Assembly: GCF_001632745.1 (NCBI RefSeq)
Contig: NZ_LQRT01000001.1
Coordinates: 124,001-188,000 of the forward strand
Length of the DNA stretch: 64,000 nt
Reading direction: 5' to 3'
From: Aquimarina aggregata
GTDB taxonomy: Bacteria > Bacteroidota > Bacteroidia > Flavobacteriales > Flavobacteriaceae
Shown here: piece by piece, positions 28,259 through 37,181 of the stretch
How the letters are laid out: every line of letters starts with the position of its first letter
Numbering within the stretch: position 1 is the first letter of the stretch
Translations under genes and position numbers: made by a program
The notes under the pieces: generated by a model
Databases searched by the model: none
Told to the model about the DNA's origin: nothing
The model's input: only the letters and a program-made list of their open reading frames with translations

Positions 28259-29560
28259 TTAAAATATTGTAGGTTGAAGCCATAGTTGTTGAAATTTTTG
28301 CTTAGGATCATATCGTTGCGCTTGGAGTCTATTATTAAATTTGCGATCTCTTGGATCATTACCAACTCCAGAAACATAAAGCCAATTACCATAGTTACTA
28401 TGCACATCATAATCGATAAGCATAGCTTCAAAATAAGCTGCTCCAATTCTCCAGTCTAATTCTTGATTTTTCGCAAAAAAAGAAGCTACATTTTGTCGAC
28501 CTCGATTACTCATCCATCCAGTGTATTTAAGCTCAATCATGTTTGCATTTACAAAAGGCTCATTCGTTTCTCCGTAGATCCATTTTTTTACTAATTCTTG
28601 ATCTTTGTTCCATAGATATTCTTTGTTTTGAATCCCTGTTAACTTAAAGATAGCATTGCCATGTTTTAAAGAAATATATTTAAAGAAATCTCTCCAAATG
28701 AGTTCAAAAATCAACCAATATGTAGATTCATTGGCACCTATCTCTTGTTCGTATCGTTTAATTTCAAAATATATAGTTCTTGGAGAGATACTACCATTTG
28801 CAAGCCAAGCAGAAAGTTTAGAACTGTAATTTTCACCCATTAATCCATTACGCGTTTTTTTGTAATATGATAGTTTTTTTGTTTCCCAAAAGTATTCTTG
28901 AATACGCTGAAGAGCTTGGGATTCTCCCCCAGTAAATGGAAAAGCTGATCTGGAATCTGTAGTAAATTCGTTAAAACCTAAAGATGCTAATGTTGGTATT
29001 ATTGAATTATTTTCGATCTTATTTCCTAATGAAACTTTTGCGACAGTGCACTCTTTTCTCACTGGTACAAATTTTTCGCACTTCTTACGGAAATTAGTAA
29101 ATACGTCTGGTATATCTTTAAGTTGGAAAGGAATATCATCGGGATGAAATAGAAATTGATCATAACTCTCTTTCCATTGCATAGCATATCGTTTGGTCCC
29201 TTTTTTTACAGCATTAGTAACTTTAACCTCTTCTTCTGTCCATTCTTTTTGCATATAGAGATTTGTAATATTTCTATCTTCTAAGAATTGAGGAAAAACA
29301 TCTTCTGGGTATTGCTTATAAATAAACAAAGGGATATTTAGTTTTTCTAAATTATCCTGTAATTCGGTAATTGATTCTATCAAAAATTTCGCTCGATATT
29401 GTTCAGTTTTTTTAAAACCAAAAGAACTCACTTCAAAGTGTCTTGGGTCAAAAAAATAAATACCTATGATGTTCTCATTTTCTGTTATTGCCGATAATAA
29501 TGAAGCATTATCATTTACGCGCAAATCGTTTCTAAACCAAACTAATCCTGTACCACTCAT
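28259..29560 (-). CDS. Cryptochrome DASH-type photolyase
   Basis: This is a flavoprotein of 433 aa, related to CRY-DASH proteins that repair CPDs, preferring single-stranded DNA. It starts TGLVWFRNDLRVNDN, and the FAD domain contains GENYSSKLSAWLANGSISP, ELIWRDFFKY, and WMSNRGRQNVASFFAKN followed by DWRIGAAYFEAMLIDYD and SNYGNWLY, all characteristic of the DASH branch. It abuts the DUF2256 gene (no gap) and is followed at 3 bp by the PhrB-like gene, so it is co-transcribed with both. Confidence 0.93.
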   Translation of the reverse strand: MSGTGLVWFRNDLRVNDNASLLSAITENENIIGIYFFDPRHFEVSSFGFKKTEQYRAKFLIESITELQDNLEKLNIPLFIYKQYPEDVFPQFLEDRNITNLYMQKEWTEEEVKVTNAVKKGTKRYAMQWKESYDQFLFHPDDIPFQLKDIPDVFTNFRKKCEKFVPVRKECTVAKVSLGNKIENNSIIPTLASLGFNEFTTDSRSAFPFTGGESQALQRIQEYFWETKKLSYYKKTRNGLMGENYSSKLSAWLANGSISPRTIYFEIKRYEQEIGANESTYWLIFELIWRDFFKYISLKHGNAIFKLTGIQNKEYLWNKDQELVKKWIYGETNEPFVNANMIELKYTGWMSNRGRQNVASFFAKNQELDWRIGAAYFEAMLIDYDVHSNYGNWLYVSGVGNDPRDRKFNNRLQAQRYDPKQKFQQLWLQPTIF

Positions 29561-29695
29561 CTACTTATTCTTATTTCTTCTACAACGTTCACTACAATAA
29601 CGAACCTCACCCCATACTTTCTCCCATTTTTTACGCCAAGCAAAGGGCCTATTACAGACTACACATGTTTTAATTGGAAGGTTTGATTTTTTCAT
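29561..29695 (-). CDS. DUF2256 zinc-ribbon-like small protein (44 aa)
   Basis: This is a basic 44-residue protein with two Cys pairs, CVVC and CSERC, spaced as in a small zinc-binding fold, and the family block RPFAWRKKW between them. DUF2256 proteins are commonly encoded next to, or fused to, photolyase-family genes. Here the stop codon directly touches the CRY-DASH start, and it is the first cistron of the operon. The start is the ATG at 29695; a TAAATTCG element 16 bases upstream could be the operon promoter. Function beyond the association is unknown. Confidence 0.85.
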   Translation of the reverse strand: MKKSNLPIKTCVVCNRPFAWRKKWEKVWGEVRYCSERCRRNKNK

Positions 29696-29711
29696 TAATC
29701 AATTTGTTTAA

Positions 29712-29719
29712 CGAATTTA
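29712..29719 (-). promoter_or_regulatory. Possible -7 element of the photorepair operon
   Basis: On the minus strand this reads TAAATTCG, one base from the TAnnTTTG consensus, 16 bases before the DUF2256 ATG. A TTTG lies 13 nt further upstream, closer than the usual -33 spacing. Tentative. Confidence 0.3.
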
Positions 29720-29788
29720 CGAAATCATTAAACAAATAAAAAAATATAAAAGAGCTTTAACAGAATATATACACTATTTACATAGCTT

Positions 29789-30433
29789 CTAATTGAATAA
29801 AAGTGGTATAACCTCCTCAGGAGTAATTGCAAAAACCTGATCTTCTTTTTGCGGTTTAATGGTGTGCTTACCTGTAAAAGTTCCAAAGGCAGGTAATATT
29901 AATTGATCTTTCTTCTTAAAAAAGCAAGGAACTGTGAGCGTTTGCTTTCCCATCCCTTTTAATTGCACTCCAGGGTGTATATGTCCCGAGAAATTAAAAA
30001 AACCCGATCTACTTTCGGGATGATGTGTAAGAAGTACTTCATCTATTAACCATTCATTTGTAACATGAATATCTAATTCTTCAAACTTTAACGGAGAAAT
30101 CACATCATGATTTCCTGCCACCAATACTACTTTTGCATCTATTTTGCCAATCCATTGCTCAAATAATATCCATTCTGTATTTAGATAACTATGAAACAAA
30201 TCGCCTAAAAAACAGAGTGTTTTTGGGTTAAAATATTCTAGTACAGCATCTAATTGTATAAAATTATCATCAATTGCACCGTGCGGAACTGCACTGCCAT
30301 GTTTTCTAAAGTGTGTAACTTTTCCTAGATGCACATCTGCAACTAATACCATATCTTTTTCTCGCCAATATATGACCCCACTCGGATGAAGTATAAATGT
30401 TTGATTATTTATATGTATTGTTTGGGTTTTCAT
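29789..30433 (-). CDS. pdeM: Ligase-associated metallophosphoesterase PdeM
   Basis: This is a calcineurin-like phosphoesterase of 214 aa predicted to act as a DNA endonuclease with the ligase/helicase/exonuclease set. All metal-binding motifs are present in order: ADVHLGK, FLGDLFHS, VAGNHD, THHPE and SGHIHPG. It is the last gene of the four-gene DNA-damage operon, starting 19 bp after the helicase stop. The role in processing damaged DNA is by family association; the substrate is not shown by the sequence. Confidence 0.92.
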   Translation of the reverse strand: MKTQTIHINNQTFILHPSGVIYWREKDMVLVADVHLGKVTHFRKHGSAVPHGAIDDNFIQLDAVLEYFNPKTLCFLGDLFHSYLNTEWILFEQWIGKIDAKVVLVAGNHDVISPLKFEELDIHVTNEWLIDEVLLTHHPESRSGFFNFSGHIHPGVQLKGMGKQTLTVPCFFKKKDQLILPAFGTFTGKHTIKPQKEDQVFAITPEEVIPLLFN

Positions 30434-30452
30434 AGTTGTTACTCTAAGAAAA

Positions 30453-32918
30453 TCAAGATTTTTCTAATTGTGCTGTCATTTTTTTGATACGATCTGCTAA
30501 CTTTTCTGATGAGAGTTTTTCTCGAAGTCGATCTGTAATAATCGGAAAAGAAAAAGGTGTCGGTTTTTTACAAGGTCTCCATGTTATATTTTGTGAATTT
30601 ATACGCTCTAAAGCTAATTGCAATCTTCCTTCTTCTAATTGATGTTCAAATGTTTCTGTAAATGCTTGTTGAAATAATAGATTATCAGGTTCATAGTCTT
30701 TAAAAACATTAAAAAGTAATTGAGAACTAGATTGTAGGTGCTTACTCTTTATTAACTTATCAGGATAGCCTGTAAACACCAGTCCAGCAATAACGGCTAT
30801 ATCTCTAAATTTTCTTCTTGCCATTTCGGTTGCGTTTAAGCTTTTCTGTAAATCATTTTTTAAAAACCGGGTCGTAAACAAATCATTATCTAAAACCTGT
30901 TGTATATCTATTTCTTGATCAGATAGTAGTTCAAAACCATAATCATTATAGGCAATAGAAAATGTAATAGGATCTAGTAAGCTTATGCGATACGCTATTA
31001 AACTTGCCATAGCCTCATGAACAAATCTACCTTCAAAAGGATAAAAGATAGCGTGATATCCTTCTCTTGTTTTAAAGGTTTCTATCAAAAATTCATTAGA
31101 CGAAGGGACAACACTTTCCCGTTCTTGTCTTTCAAAAATATGTGATAGCGCCTTAAGTTCTTTGGATTTCTTTACTGTTGTAGTCCCTGCTAAATAAAGT
31201 TCATCTCTTAACAGCTCACTCATTTCAGAAGAAAAACTCATGCGACCCCCCATCCAACTAGGAATTTTAGAGGTTTTTTGTTTAGATTTCTTAACTAAAA
31301 CCTGCATATTTTTGATTCTAAAAAGAGCAAGGTTTCTACCTGCAAAAGTAAATACATCTCCTGGCTTTAATTTAGATACAAACCATTCTTCAATAGAACC
31401 TAAATAACCTCCTGTTACATATTTTACAGATAATACTGCATCGCTTACAATTGTACCTATTTGTAATCGATGCCGCATTGCAACTGCTCTACTATTTACT
31501 TTAAATCTGCCATCACTTTCGATTTCTACTTTTTTATATTCATCATACGTTTGTAGACTTTGACTTCCAAAAGTGATAAAATTTAAAATCCATCGAAATT
31601 GTTCTTTTGTAATGGATTGAAAACAGAATGTTCTTTTAATTTCTGGAAAAATCTGATCCGGATAAAACCCATTAGACACAGCAAGACTTATTAAATACTG
31701 TACCAATACATCAAAACTGTTTAAGTACGGTATTCTATCTTCTATACTTTGTTTTTTTACAGCTTTTTGTAATGCAGAAGCTTCAATTAATTCCATCGCA
31801 TGTGTTGGCAGGAAATAAATCACACTTTGTTTTCCTGGTTGGTGACCACTGCGACCTGCACGTTGTAAAAATCGAGCTACACCCTTGGGTCCACCGATTT
31901 GAATTATCGTTTCTACCGGAGCAAAATCTACACCTAAATCAAGGCTAGAGGTACACACTACAGCTTTAAGTGTTCCTTCTCTAATAGCATGTTCGACCCA
32001 AAGACGAGTCTCCTTGTTTATACTTCCATGGTGCATTGCTATTTCTCCAGCAAGTTCAGGGTGTTTTTCTAATAATTTCTGAAACCAAATTTCACATTGT
32101 GCTCTGGTATTTGTAAATAACAATGTGGTTTTACTTTGTTCTATAATCGGAATTACTTCTTCTAACAAATGCAAACCCAAATGCCCTCTCCAGGGAAAAG
32201 TTTCCATTTGAGAAGGTATTATAGATTGCACTTTTATCTTTTTATTGATATTTGCCTTTATCAGTATCGAGTTTTTCCCTGCATTAGATTCATGACCAAG
32301 GAGAACCTCTTTAGCTTGTTCTAAATTTCCTATTGTCGCAGATATACCCCAAATTCTAAGTTCTGGAGCTATATTTTTAAGTCTCGACAGTCCAAGTTCC
32401 ATTTGTACTCCTCGCTTACTTCCCAAAAGCTCATGCCATTCATCAATAATGACTGCAGTCAAATCCTTAAATGTCTTATCATACCCTTTAGACGCCAATA
32501 ACAATTGTAAGCTTTCTGGAGTTGTAATTAACAAATCCGGCATAGATCTTTTTTGAGCCGCACGTTCTTTCTGTGAAGTATCACCTGTTCGAATACCAAC
32601 AGTAAAAGGCACTCCTATTTCATTGACAAAACGTTCTGCGGCTTGTTTAATCTCTACAGAAAGTGCTCGAAGAGGAGTTATCCATAATGCTTTTACTCCT
32701 TTACGATGTTTCGTTTTATAATTTGGATTTTTCTTGATGTAATCCAAAACTATAGGAATCCATAGTGCATATGTTTTACCACTGCCCGTTGGAGCATTAA
32801 GCAGTCCATTTTTGCCTTGATAAAAAGCATTCCAGGTTTGCTTCTGAAAAGGAAATGGTTTCCAGGATCGTGCTGTAAACCACTCCTCGGCAATTTTATC
32901 AAGTTCTTTTTTATTCAT
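30453..32918 (-). CDS. Ligase-associated Lhr-like DEXH-box helicase
   Basis: This is an ATP-dependent superfamily 2 helicase of 821 aa in the Lhr-related branch. It shows the Q-motif region (WKPFPFQKQTW), Walker A APTGSGKTY, the DExH box as IIDEWHELLGS, motif III SATIGN, and in the second RecA domain CTSSLDLGVDF and QRAGRSGHQPG. A C-terminal Lhr-core winged-helix and beta-barrel region follows. It lies 4 bp after the ligase gene and should unwind or remodel nicked or flapped DNA for the ligase. Length and motifs match the ligase-associated family. Confidence 0.94.
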   Translation of the reverse strand: MNKKELDKIAEEWFTARSWKPFPFQKQTWNAFYQGKNGLLNAPTGSGKTYALWIPIVLDYIKKNPNYKTKHRKGVKALWITPLRALSVEIKQAAERFVNEIGVPFTVGIRTGDTSQKERAAQKRSMPDLLITTPESLQLLLASKGYDKTFKDLTAVIIDEWHELLGSKRGVQMELGLSRLKNIAPELRIWGISATIGNLEQAKEVLLGHESNAGKNSILIKANINKKIKVQSIIPSQMETFPWRGHLGLHLLEEVIPIIEQSKTTLLFTNTRAQCEIWFQKLLEKHPELAGEIAMHHGSINKETRLWVEHAIREGTLKAVVCTSSLDLGVDFAPVETIIQIGGPKGVARFLQRAGRSGHQPGKQSVIYFLPTHAMELIEASALQKAVKKQSIEDRIPYLNSFDVLVQYLISLAVSNGFYPDQIFPEIKRTFCFQSITKEQFRWILNFITFGSQSLQTYDEYKKVEIESDGRFKVNSRAVAMRHRLQIGTIVSDAVLSVKYVTGGYLGSIEEWFVSKLKPGDVFTFAGRNLALFRIKNMQVLVKKSKQKTSKIPSWMGGRMSFSSEMSELLRDELYLAGTTTVKKSKELKALSHIFERQERESVVPSSNEFLIETFKTREGYHAIFYPFEGRFVHEAMASLIAYRISLLDPITFSIAYNDYGFELLSDQEIDIQQVLDNDLFTTRFLKNDLQKSLNATEMARRKFRDIAVIAGLVFTGYPDKLIKSKHLQSSSQLLFNVFKDYEPDNLLFQQAFTETFEHQLEEGRLQLALERINSQNITWRPCKKPTPFSFPIITDRLREKLSSEKLADRIKKMTAQLEKS

Positions 32919-32922
32919 ACAA

Positions 32923-34539
32923 TTATTTCGAAGAAGGAATCATCGCTTTAAGATCTTCAAGCGTATTTGCTTCTTCTATTTTTTTATCTTGTCTCCATCT
33001 CAAAATACGTGGAAATCTCGTGGCAATACCGCTTTTATGCCTTTTGGAAAATGCAATTCCTTCAAACGCTATTTCAAACACTAATTCTGGGGTAACACTT
33101 CTAACGGGACCAAACCTCTCTAAAGTATTTTTCTTAATCCAACTATCAACTTGTTTAAATTCTGCATCTGTTAAGCCTGAATATGCTTTTGCAAAAGTTA
33201 CTAATTCTGTATTTTCCCGATTCCAGAGTGCAAATGTATAATCTGTAAAAAGATTAGATCTTCGTCCATGTCCTCTCATTGCATAAGTAAGTACCGCATC
33301 TATTGTTAAAGGATCTACTTTCCATTTCCACCAATCCCCTTTTTTTCTCCCTACTTTATATATTGCATCATTACGTTTAAGCATTAAACCTTCACTACAA
33401 ATTTCTCGAGATTTTGCTCTTTCTTCTGCTACATCTTTCCACGTTTCTAAGCTAATTCTTTCTGATAATTGCAATGTATTTTTATTTGATCCTGTGTTGT
33501 GATTGTTATATTGTAAGAATAATTTCTCTAAGATTTTTCTTCTTTCTAAATATGTTGATGTCCTTATATCTTTTTCTTCCCATTCAAGTATATCATACAC
33601 TTTTAGAATTACAGGAGTCTTAGCTAGTAAGGTTTTAGATATGGTTTTCCTTCCGATACGGGTTTGTAAATCGTTAAACGTTCCGATTGCACCTTCAGGA
33701 AACGGTAGTATTTCACCATCAAGAACGGTTCCGTTGGGTATTTCTTCGACAAATTGACGAAATTCGGGATACTTATCGGTTACCAATTCCTCACCTCTAC
33801 TCCAAACAAACAATTCTTTATTTCGAATAATAACCTGAGCTCTAATCCCATCCCACTTATACTCTATACTCCATTCTTTAACATTTCCAAGACCAGAAAC
33901 CTCTTCTTCTATAGCATAAGCTAAATAAAACGGATAAGGTTTAGATAAAAAATCTTCGGGTCTTTCTCTTAGAATAAGATCTTCAAAAGTAATGGTATCT
34001 GGATCCCAATTACCCATAAGCTTATATGCTAAAATATCCTCATCTATTTCTGTTGCTTTTGATAAGGCTCTTGTCATTAGTTTTTGACTAACTCCAATTC
34101 TAAACCCTCCTGTAATGAGCTTGGTAAACACAAAACGTTCATAATAATTAAGCTTTGACCAATTCTCTAAAACATAAGATTTCTTTTCTTGATCATCTTT
34201 CTTTTTAAGTGTTATAAACTCTTTCAAAAATTGACTTAATGGTTTTTGAGTACTTTCATTAGATGCAGGAACGACTAGAGCAATCGTCTCTGCTAAATCT
34301 CCCACAATATGATAGGATTCTTCAAAAAGCCATAAAGGTATATTTGCAAGTTCTGCTGCCCATGATCGTAAAACTGTAGTATTTATAGGACGAGGGGGGC
34401 GACGATGAGATAGTATCGCGATAGTCCAAACCTTGTCTACATTTTCTGCTTTTTTAAAATATGACGCTAAGGCCTCTACCTTAAGATTTGTCTTATTGGT
34501 ACTATCTAATGTTTTTATTAATTCGGCAAATAATTTCAT
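32923..34539 (-). CDS. ATP-dependent DNA ligase (bacterial repair type)
   Basis: This enzyme seals DNA nicks using ATP. It has an N-terminal helical DNA-binding domain (residues ~1-195), an adenylation domain with catalytic Lys228 in EYKWDGIRA, further nucleotidyltransferase motifs (LDGEILPF, SEGLMLKRND, WWKWKVDP), and an OB-fold C terminus ending in RFPRILRWRQDK. At 538 aa it matches the stand-alone ligase of the bacterial four-gene damage cluster, not LigD. Its ATG overlaps the exonuclease stop by 4 bp, indicating translational coupling. Confidence 0.95.
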   Translation of the reverse strand: MKLFAELIKTLDSTNKTNLKVEALASYFKKAENVDKVWTIAILSHRRPPRPINTTVLRSWAAELANIPLWLFEESYHIVGDLAETIALVVPASNESTQKPLSQFLKEFITLKKKDDQEKKSYVLENWSKLNYYERFVFTKLITGGFRIGVSQKLMTRALSKATEIDEDILAYKLMGNWDPDTITFEDLILRERPEDFLSKPYPFYLAYAIEEEVSGLGNVKEWSIEYKWDGIRAQVIIRNKELFVWSRGEELVTDKYPEFRQFVEEIPNGTVLDGEILPFPEGAIGTFNDLQTRIGRKTISKTLLAKTPVILKVYDILEWEEKDIRTSTYLERRKILEKLFLQYNNHNTGSNKNTLQLSERISLETWKDVAEERAKSREICSEGLMLKRNDAIYKVGRKKGDWWKWKVDPLTIDAVLTYAMRGHGRRSNLFTDYTFALWNRENTELVTFAKAYSGLTDAEFKQVDSWIKKNTLERFGPVRSVTPELVFEIAFEGIAFSKRHKSGIATRFPRILRWRQDKKIEEANTLEDLKAMIPSSK

Positions 34540-35561
34540 GATTTACCCCCATCTGCTTTATCAACCTCACTATCGGTAAGTTCTCCTTCATACTGAGTTT
34601 TCTCTGTTCTTGCATCATATCCTTGTTCTCTCAAGTATCTTGAAAAAATATCTGTATATCCATGAGTACATATGATTTTATGTGCTTCTGTAGCTTTTAT
34701 AGCAGTAAGTAACCCTTGCCAATCGCAATGATCAGACAGTACAAAACCTTTATCAATAGCTCTACGACGACGCGCACCTCTAAAAGTCATCCAACCACTT
34801 GCGGAGGCGGTTACATATGGGACCATTTTTCGAATCCAAGTACTACCATGAGCACTCGGTGGAGCTAATACGATATGTCCTAGTAAATCGGTCTTCTTGG
34901 TTTCTTTTGTTATTAATGTTGTATCTGGAAGATCAATCATAGGTCTTATAACTTCTGTCATGTTTTCTATAGCACCATGTGTATATATTTTTCCTATTGA
35001 AGAATCGAGATGTTTTAACAGGCGTTGTGCTTTTCCTAAAGAATATCCAAAAAGTACAGATGTTTTTCCTTCTGATTTATTTGTATCCCACCATGTATTG
35101 ATATTATTAAATACTAGTTCTTGAGGCTCCCATTTAAAAGGAGGTAACCCAAAAGTGCATTCTGTAATAAAAGTGTGACATTTTACAGGTTCAAAAACTT
35201 GTGATATCCCATCGTCTTCGATTTTATAATCTCCTGTAAATACCCATACTTCTCCTTTATGCTCTACACGAATTTGTGAACTGCCAATAATATGACCTGC
35301 GGGATGCAAAGAGAATTTTACATTATTAATTGTAAACGTTTCATCATACGATTTGCCACTCACATTAATCTCGCCTAATCGATGTTTAATAATTGGGATA
35401 TTGGTATGATGTGTTATATATTGTTTATGCCCCCAACGACTATGATCTGCATGGCTATGACTAATAATTGCTTTATTTACAGGCCGCCATGGGTCTATAT
35501 ACACATCTGCCGCTTCACAATAAATTCCGTTTTCGTTAAACACAAGTAGCGGAGTTAGCAT
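34536..35561 (-). CDS. Ligase-associated exonuclease (metallo-beta-lactamase fold)
   Basis: This is a DNA end-processing nuclease of the beta-CASP/SNM1-like group. The metal site motif HSHADH is near residue 36, and GDYKIEDDG, a later SDHCDW and a terminal CTHGYTDIF supply the other ligands. The length (341 aa) suits the ligase-associated exonuclease family. It is the first gene of the four-gene operon. An AGGAG sequence at 35566-35570, 4 nt before the ATG, is an unusually good Shine-Dalgarno for a Bacteroidota gene and supports this start. Confidence 0.93.
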   Translation of the reverse strand: MLTPLLVFNENGIYCEAADVYIDPWRPVNKAIISHSHADHSRWGHKQYITHHTNIPIIKHRLGEINVSGKSYDETFTINNVKFSLHPAGHIIGSSQIRVEHKGEVWVFTGDYKIEDDGISQVFEPVKCHTFITECTFGLPPFKWEPQELVFNNINTWWDTNKSEGKTSVLFGYSLGKAQRLLKHLDSSIGKIYTHGAIENMTEVIRPMIDLPDTTLITKETKKTDLLGHIVLAPPSAHGSTWIRKMVPYVTASASGWMTFRGARRRRAIDKGFVLSDHCDWQGLLTAIKATEAHKIICTHGYTDIFSRYLREQGYDARTEKTQYEGELTDSEVDKADGGKS

Positions 35562-35633
35562 TTTTCTCCTAAAGATATTAGAAATATTGTAAAAATGATA
35601 CTCAAATCACATTTTACAAATGCTAACAAATGA

Positions 35634-36050
35634 TTATTGCAAACACAAATGAATAAAGCTCCATGTAAACATAATAGACAGCAAAACTGTACGTAACCAG
35701 TTTTTACGTATTAAAGTACTTAACATTTGGTGGTCAGTATCGCCAAATGAAATTTTACTGTGCATTGGGACAAACTGCAAAAAAGTAGATAACCAAATAA
35801 TAGAAATTATGATAAGACTTCCTATTTCATAACTACCAAGTTTATGAAAACTCTGAACGATGGCCAAACTTAATTGGCCTATCATTAAAGGCATAACAAT
35901 ATATGTTATCCTTAAAACATATTTCTTATGCCACTGTCGCAACCCTTCTGCTTTGTAATAACTAAAGCTCGGGTAGATTAAGATTTGAACGTGCCAAATA
36001 AGGATTAAAAGTCCAAAGTCAAATAATAGTCTTATAGTGCCAATATCCAT
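35634..36050 (-). CDS. Four-helix integral membrane protein, unknown
   Basis: This is a 138-aa protein with four predicted membrane helices (residues ~8-25, 50-65, 75-95 and 115-135) and a short basic segment (LRQWHKKYVLR) between the first two. His and Trp residues lie near helix ends. I do not recognise the family. It is the last of four small minus-strand genes (36466 to 35634) and is separated by 72 bp from the start of the exonuclease gene. No function is proposed. Confidence 0.7.
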   Translation of the reverse strand: MDIGTIRLLFDFGLLILIWHVQILIYPSFSYYKAEGLRQWHKKYVLRITYIVMPLMIGQLSLAIVQSFHKLGSYEIGSLIIISIIWLSTFLQFVPMHSKISFGDTDHQMLSTLIRKNWLRTVLLSIMFTWSFIHLCLQ

Positions 36051-36067
36051 ACCGTCAAATATTAGTA

Positions 36068-36232
36068 CTAATTTCCCTGAAGCATTTCTATTTTAAAATA
36101 AATTGCTTCTGCATTTTTTTTATTACTTTCTACATGGTTATTATTAGATAACCGATGCGATTGACTATTTAGTTTTTCATATTTACTCTGTAGTATTCCT
36201 ACTGCTGATTTTTGTTTAAATAATCCAAACAT
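36068..36232 (-). CDS. Lacal_2735-like small protein (54 aa)
   Basis: This short frame starts at ATG 36232 and encodes a charged helical protein opening MFGLFKQKS, followed by LQSKYEKLNSQSHRLS and a second helix (AEAIYFKIEML). This matches what I know of the Lacal_2735 family, a small cytoplasmic protein widespread in Flavobacteriaceae with no known function. It lies between the 73-aa protein gene (12 bp upstream) and the membrane protein gene (17 bp downstream) on the same strand, so the three are probably co-transcribed. Confidence 0.72.
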   Translation of the reverse strand: MFGLFKQKSAVGILQSKYEKLNSQSHRLSNNNHVESNKKNAEAIYFKIEMLQGN

Positions 36233-36244
36233 AGTCCTGTAGTT

Positions 36245-36466
36245 TTACTCCGTTGGAAGTCCTTTTAAACGTTTTTCTATTTTACGTTTTTTTGCAGTAA
36301 GACGTTTCATAAGATCCATTATCTCAGGGTCTTTAGATTCTTTAAAAATCTCATTTAGACTTAAGATTAGTGATTTGGCTTCTCTTGAAGCTTCTACTCT
36401 ATCACTTGTACTCATATTACTCATCGTTCTGCTTTCGAATTCCAGAGCTTTCTCGATTAGTGTCAT
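36245..36466 (-). CDS. Small helical protein, unknown (73 aa)
   Basis: This is a highly charged 73-residue protein predicted to be almost wholly helical, with a conserved-looking N-terminal block (TLIEKALEFESRTM) and a basic C-terminal helix (KKRKIEKRLKGLP). There is no signal or membrane segment. It heads a cluster of three small genes on the minus strand. I do not know a function; it resembles the short conserved cytoplasmic proteins common in flavobacteria. Confidence 0.65.
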   Translation of the reverse strand: MTLIEKALEFESRTMSNMSTSDRVEASREAKSLILSLNEIFKESKDPEIMDLMKRLTAKKRKIEKRLKGLPTE

Positions 36467-36546
36467 TTATATTTTTTTGCCAAAGCTACGTAATGTTTAA
36501 GAACTATAAAAAGGGTTTAAACAACATTAACTACTTTTAGCCCTGA

Positions 36547-36568
36547 TTTTTACGATTTCTTGTAAAAA
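36547..36568. promoter_or_regulatory. Inverted repeat upstream of the H-NOX operon
   Basis: TTTTTAC (36547-36553) and GTAAAAA (36562-36568) form a 7-bp inverted repeat with an 8-nt spacer, in the 297-bp divergent region before the H-NOX operon. Symmetry of this size could bind a dimeric regulator. No known motif is matched. The rest of the interval is featureless A+T-rich DNA. Confidence 0.25.
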
Positions 36569-36763
36569 ACATACAATTAATGCATTATTTGTTCTAAATC
36601 TTCTGAATTTGACAAAAAATAATAGTGTAAAATCTACTTAACTATATAAAACTACCATTCGTCGATACTAAAAATGCTTTTCGCCGAAATAGATAACAAT
36701 AAGGTTTTTAAAAGTAACATCTTTATCACATCCAAAACATTATGTGTAACTTAAATTAAAAAC

Positions 36764-37171
36764 ATGAGTCTAAATTTTTTATTAATCGAAGATGATGAAA
36801 TAGAGCGCTTAAAATTTGCAAGAGTTTTGCAAAAAAATGGGTATACCCATAATCTCATAGAAAAAGAAAATGGTGAAGAAGCTTTAAAATTTCTAGAGAG
36901 TAAAGAGCAATTACCTGATATAATTTTTTTAGATTTGAATATGCCGAAAATGAACGGCCTGGAATTCTTAAAACTTTTGAAATCCAATTCATCGTTAAAA
37001 TATACCCCTGTAGTCATACTCAGTACATCTAATAATCATAACGATTTAAAAGAAAGTTATGAAATTGGAATCGCTGGCTATATCGTAAAACCTCTAAAAT
37101 ACGACGACTATGCACACAAAATAAAGTGTCTTGTTGAGTATTGGAGTGTGAATGAATTTATTAAGACTTAA
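36764..37171 (+). CDS. CheY/Rcp1-like single-domain response regulator
   Basis: This is a stand-alone receiver domain of 135 aa with acidic pocket EDD at residues 9-11, phospho-acceptor Asp57 in IIFLDLNMP, a switch Ser/Thr region (VVILSTSN) and conserved Lys in YIVKPL. It resembles Rcp1-type regulators that work with phytochrome-like or soluble kinases. It is the first cistron of a seven-gene operon, 10 bp upstream of the H-NOX gene. With no output domain it probably acts by protein contact or as a phosphate sink for the downstream kinases. Confidence 0.92.
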   Translation: MSLNFLLIEDDEIERLKFARVLQKNGYTHNLIEKENGEEALKFLESKEQLPDIIFLDLNMPKMNGLEFLKLLKSNSSLKYTPVVILSTSNNHNDLKESYEIGIAGYIVKPLKYDDYAHKIKCLVEYWSVNEFIKT

Positions 37172-37181
37172 ATTAATATAG

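Noticed and set aside
30453..32918. Helicase as part of a phage-defence system
   Set aside because: Its neighbours are exactly the ligase, exonuclease and PdeM of the known four-gene DNA-damage cluster, so a housekeeping repair role is the better reading.
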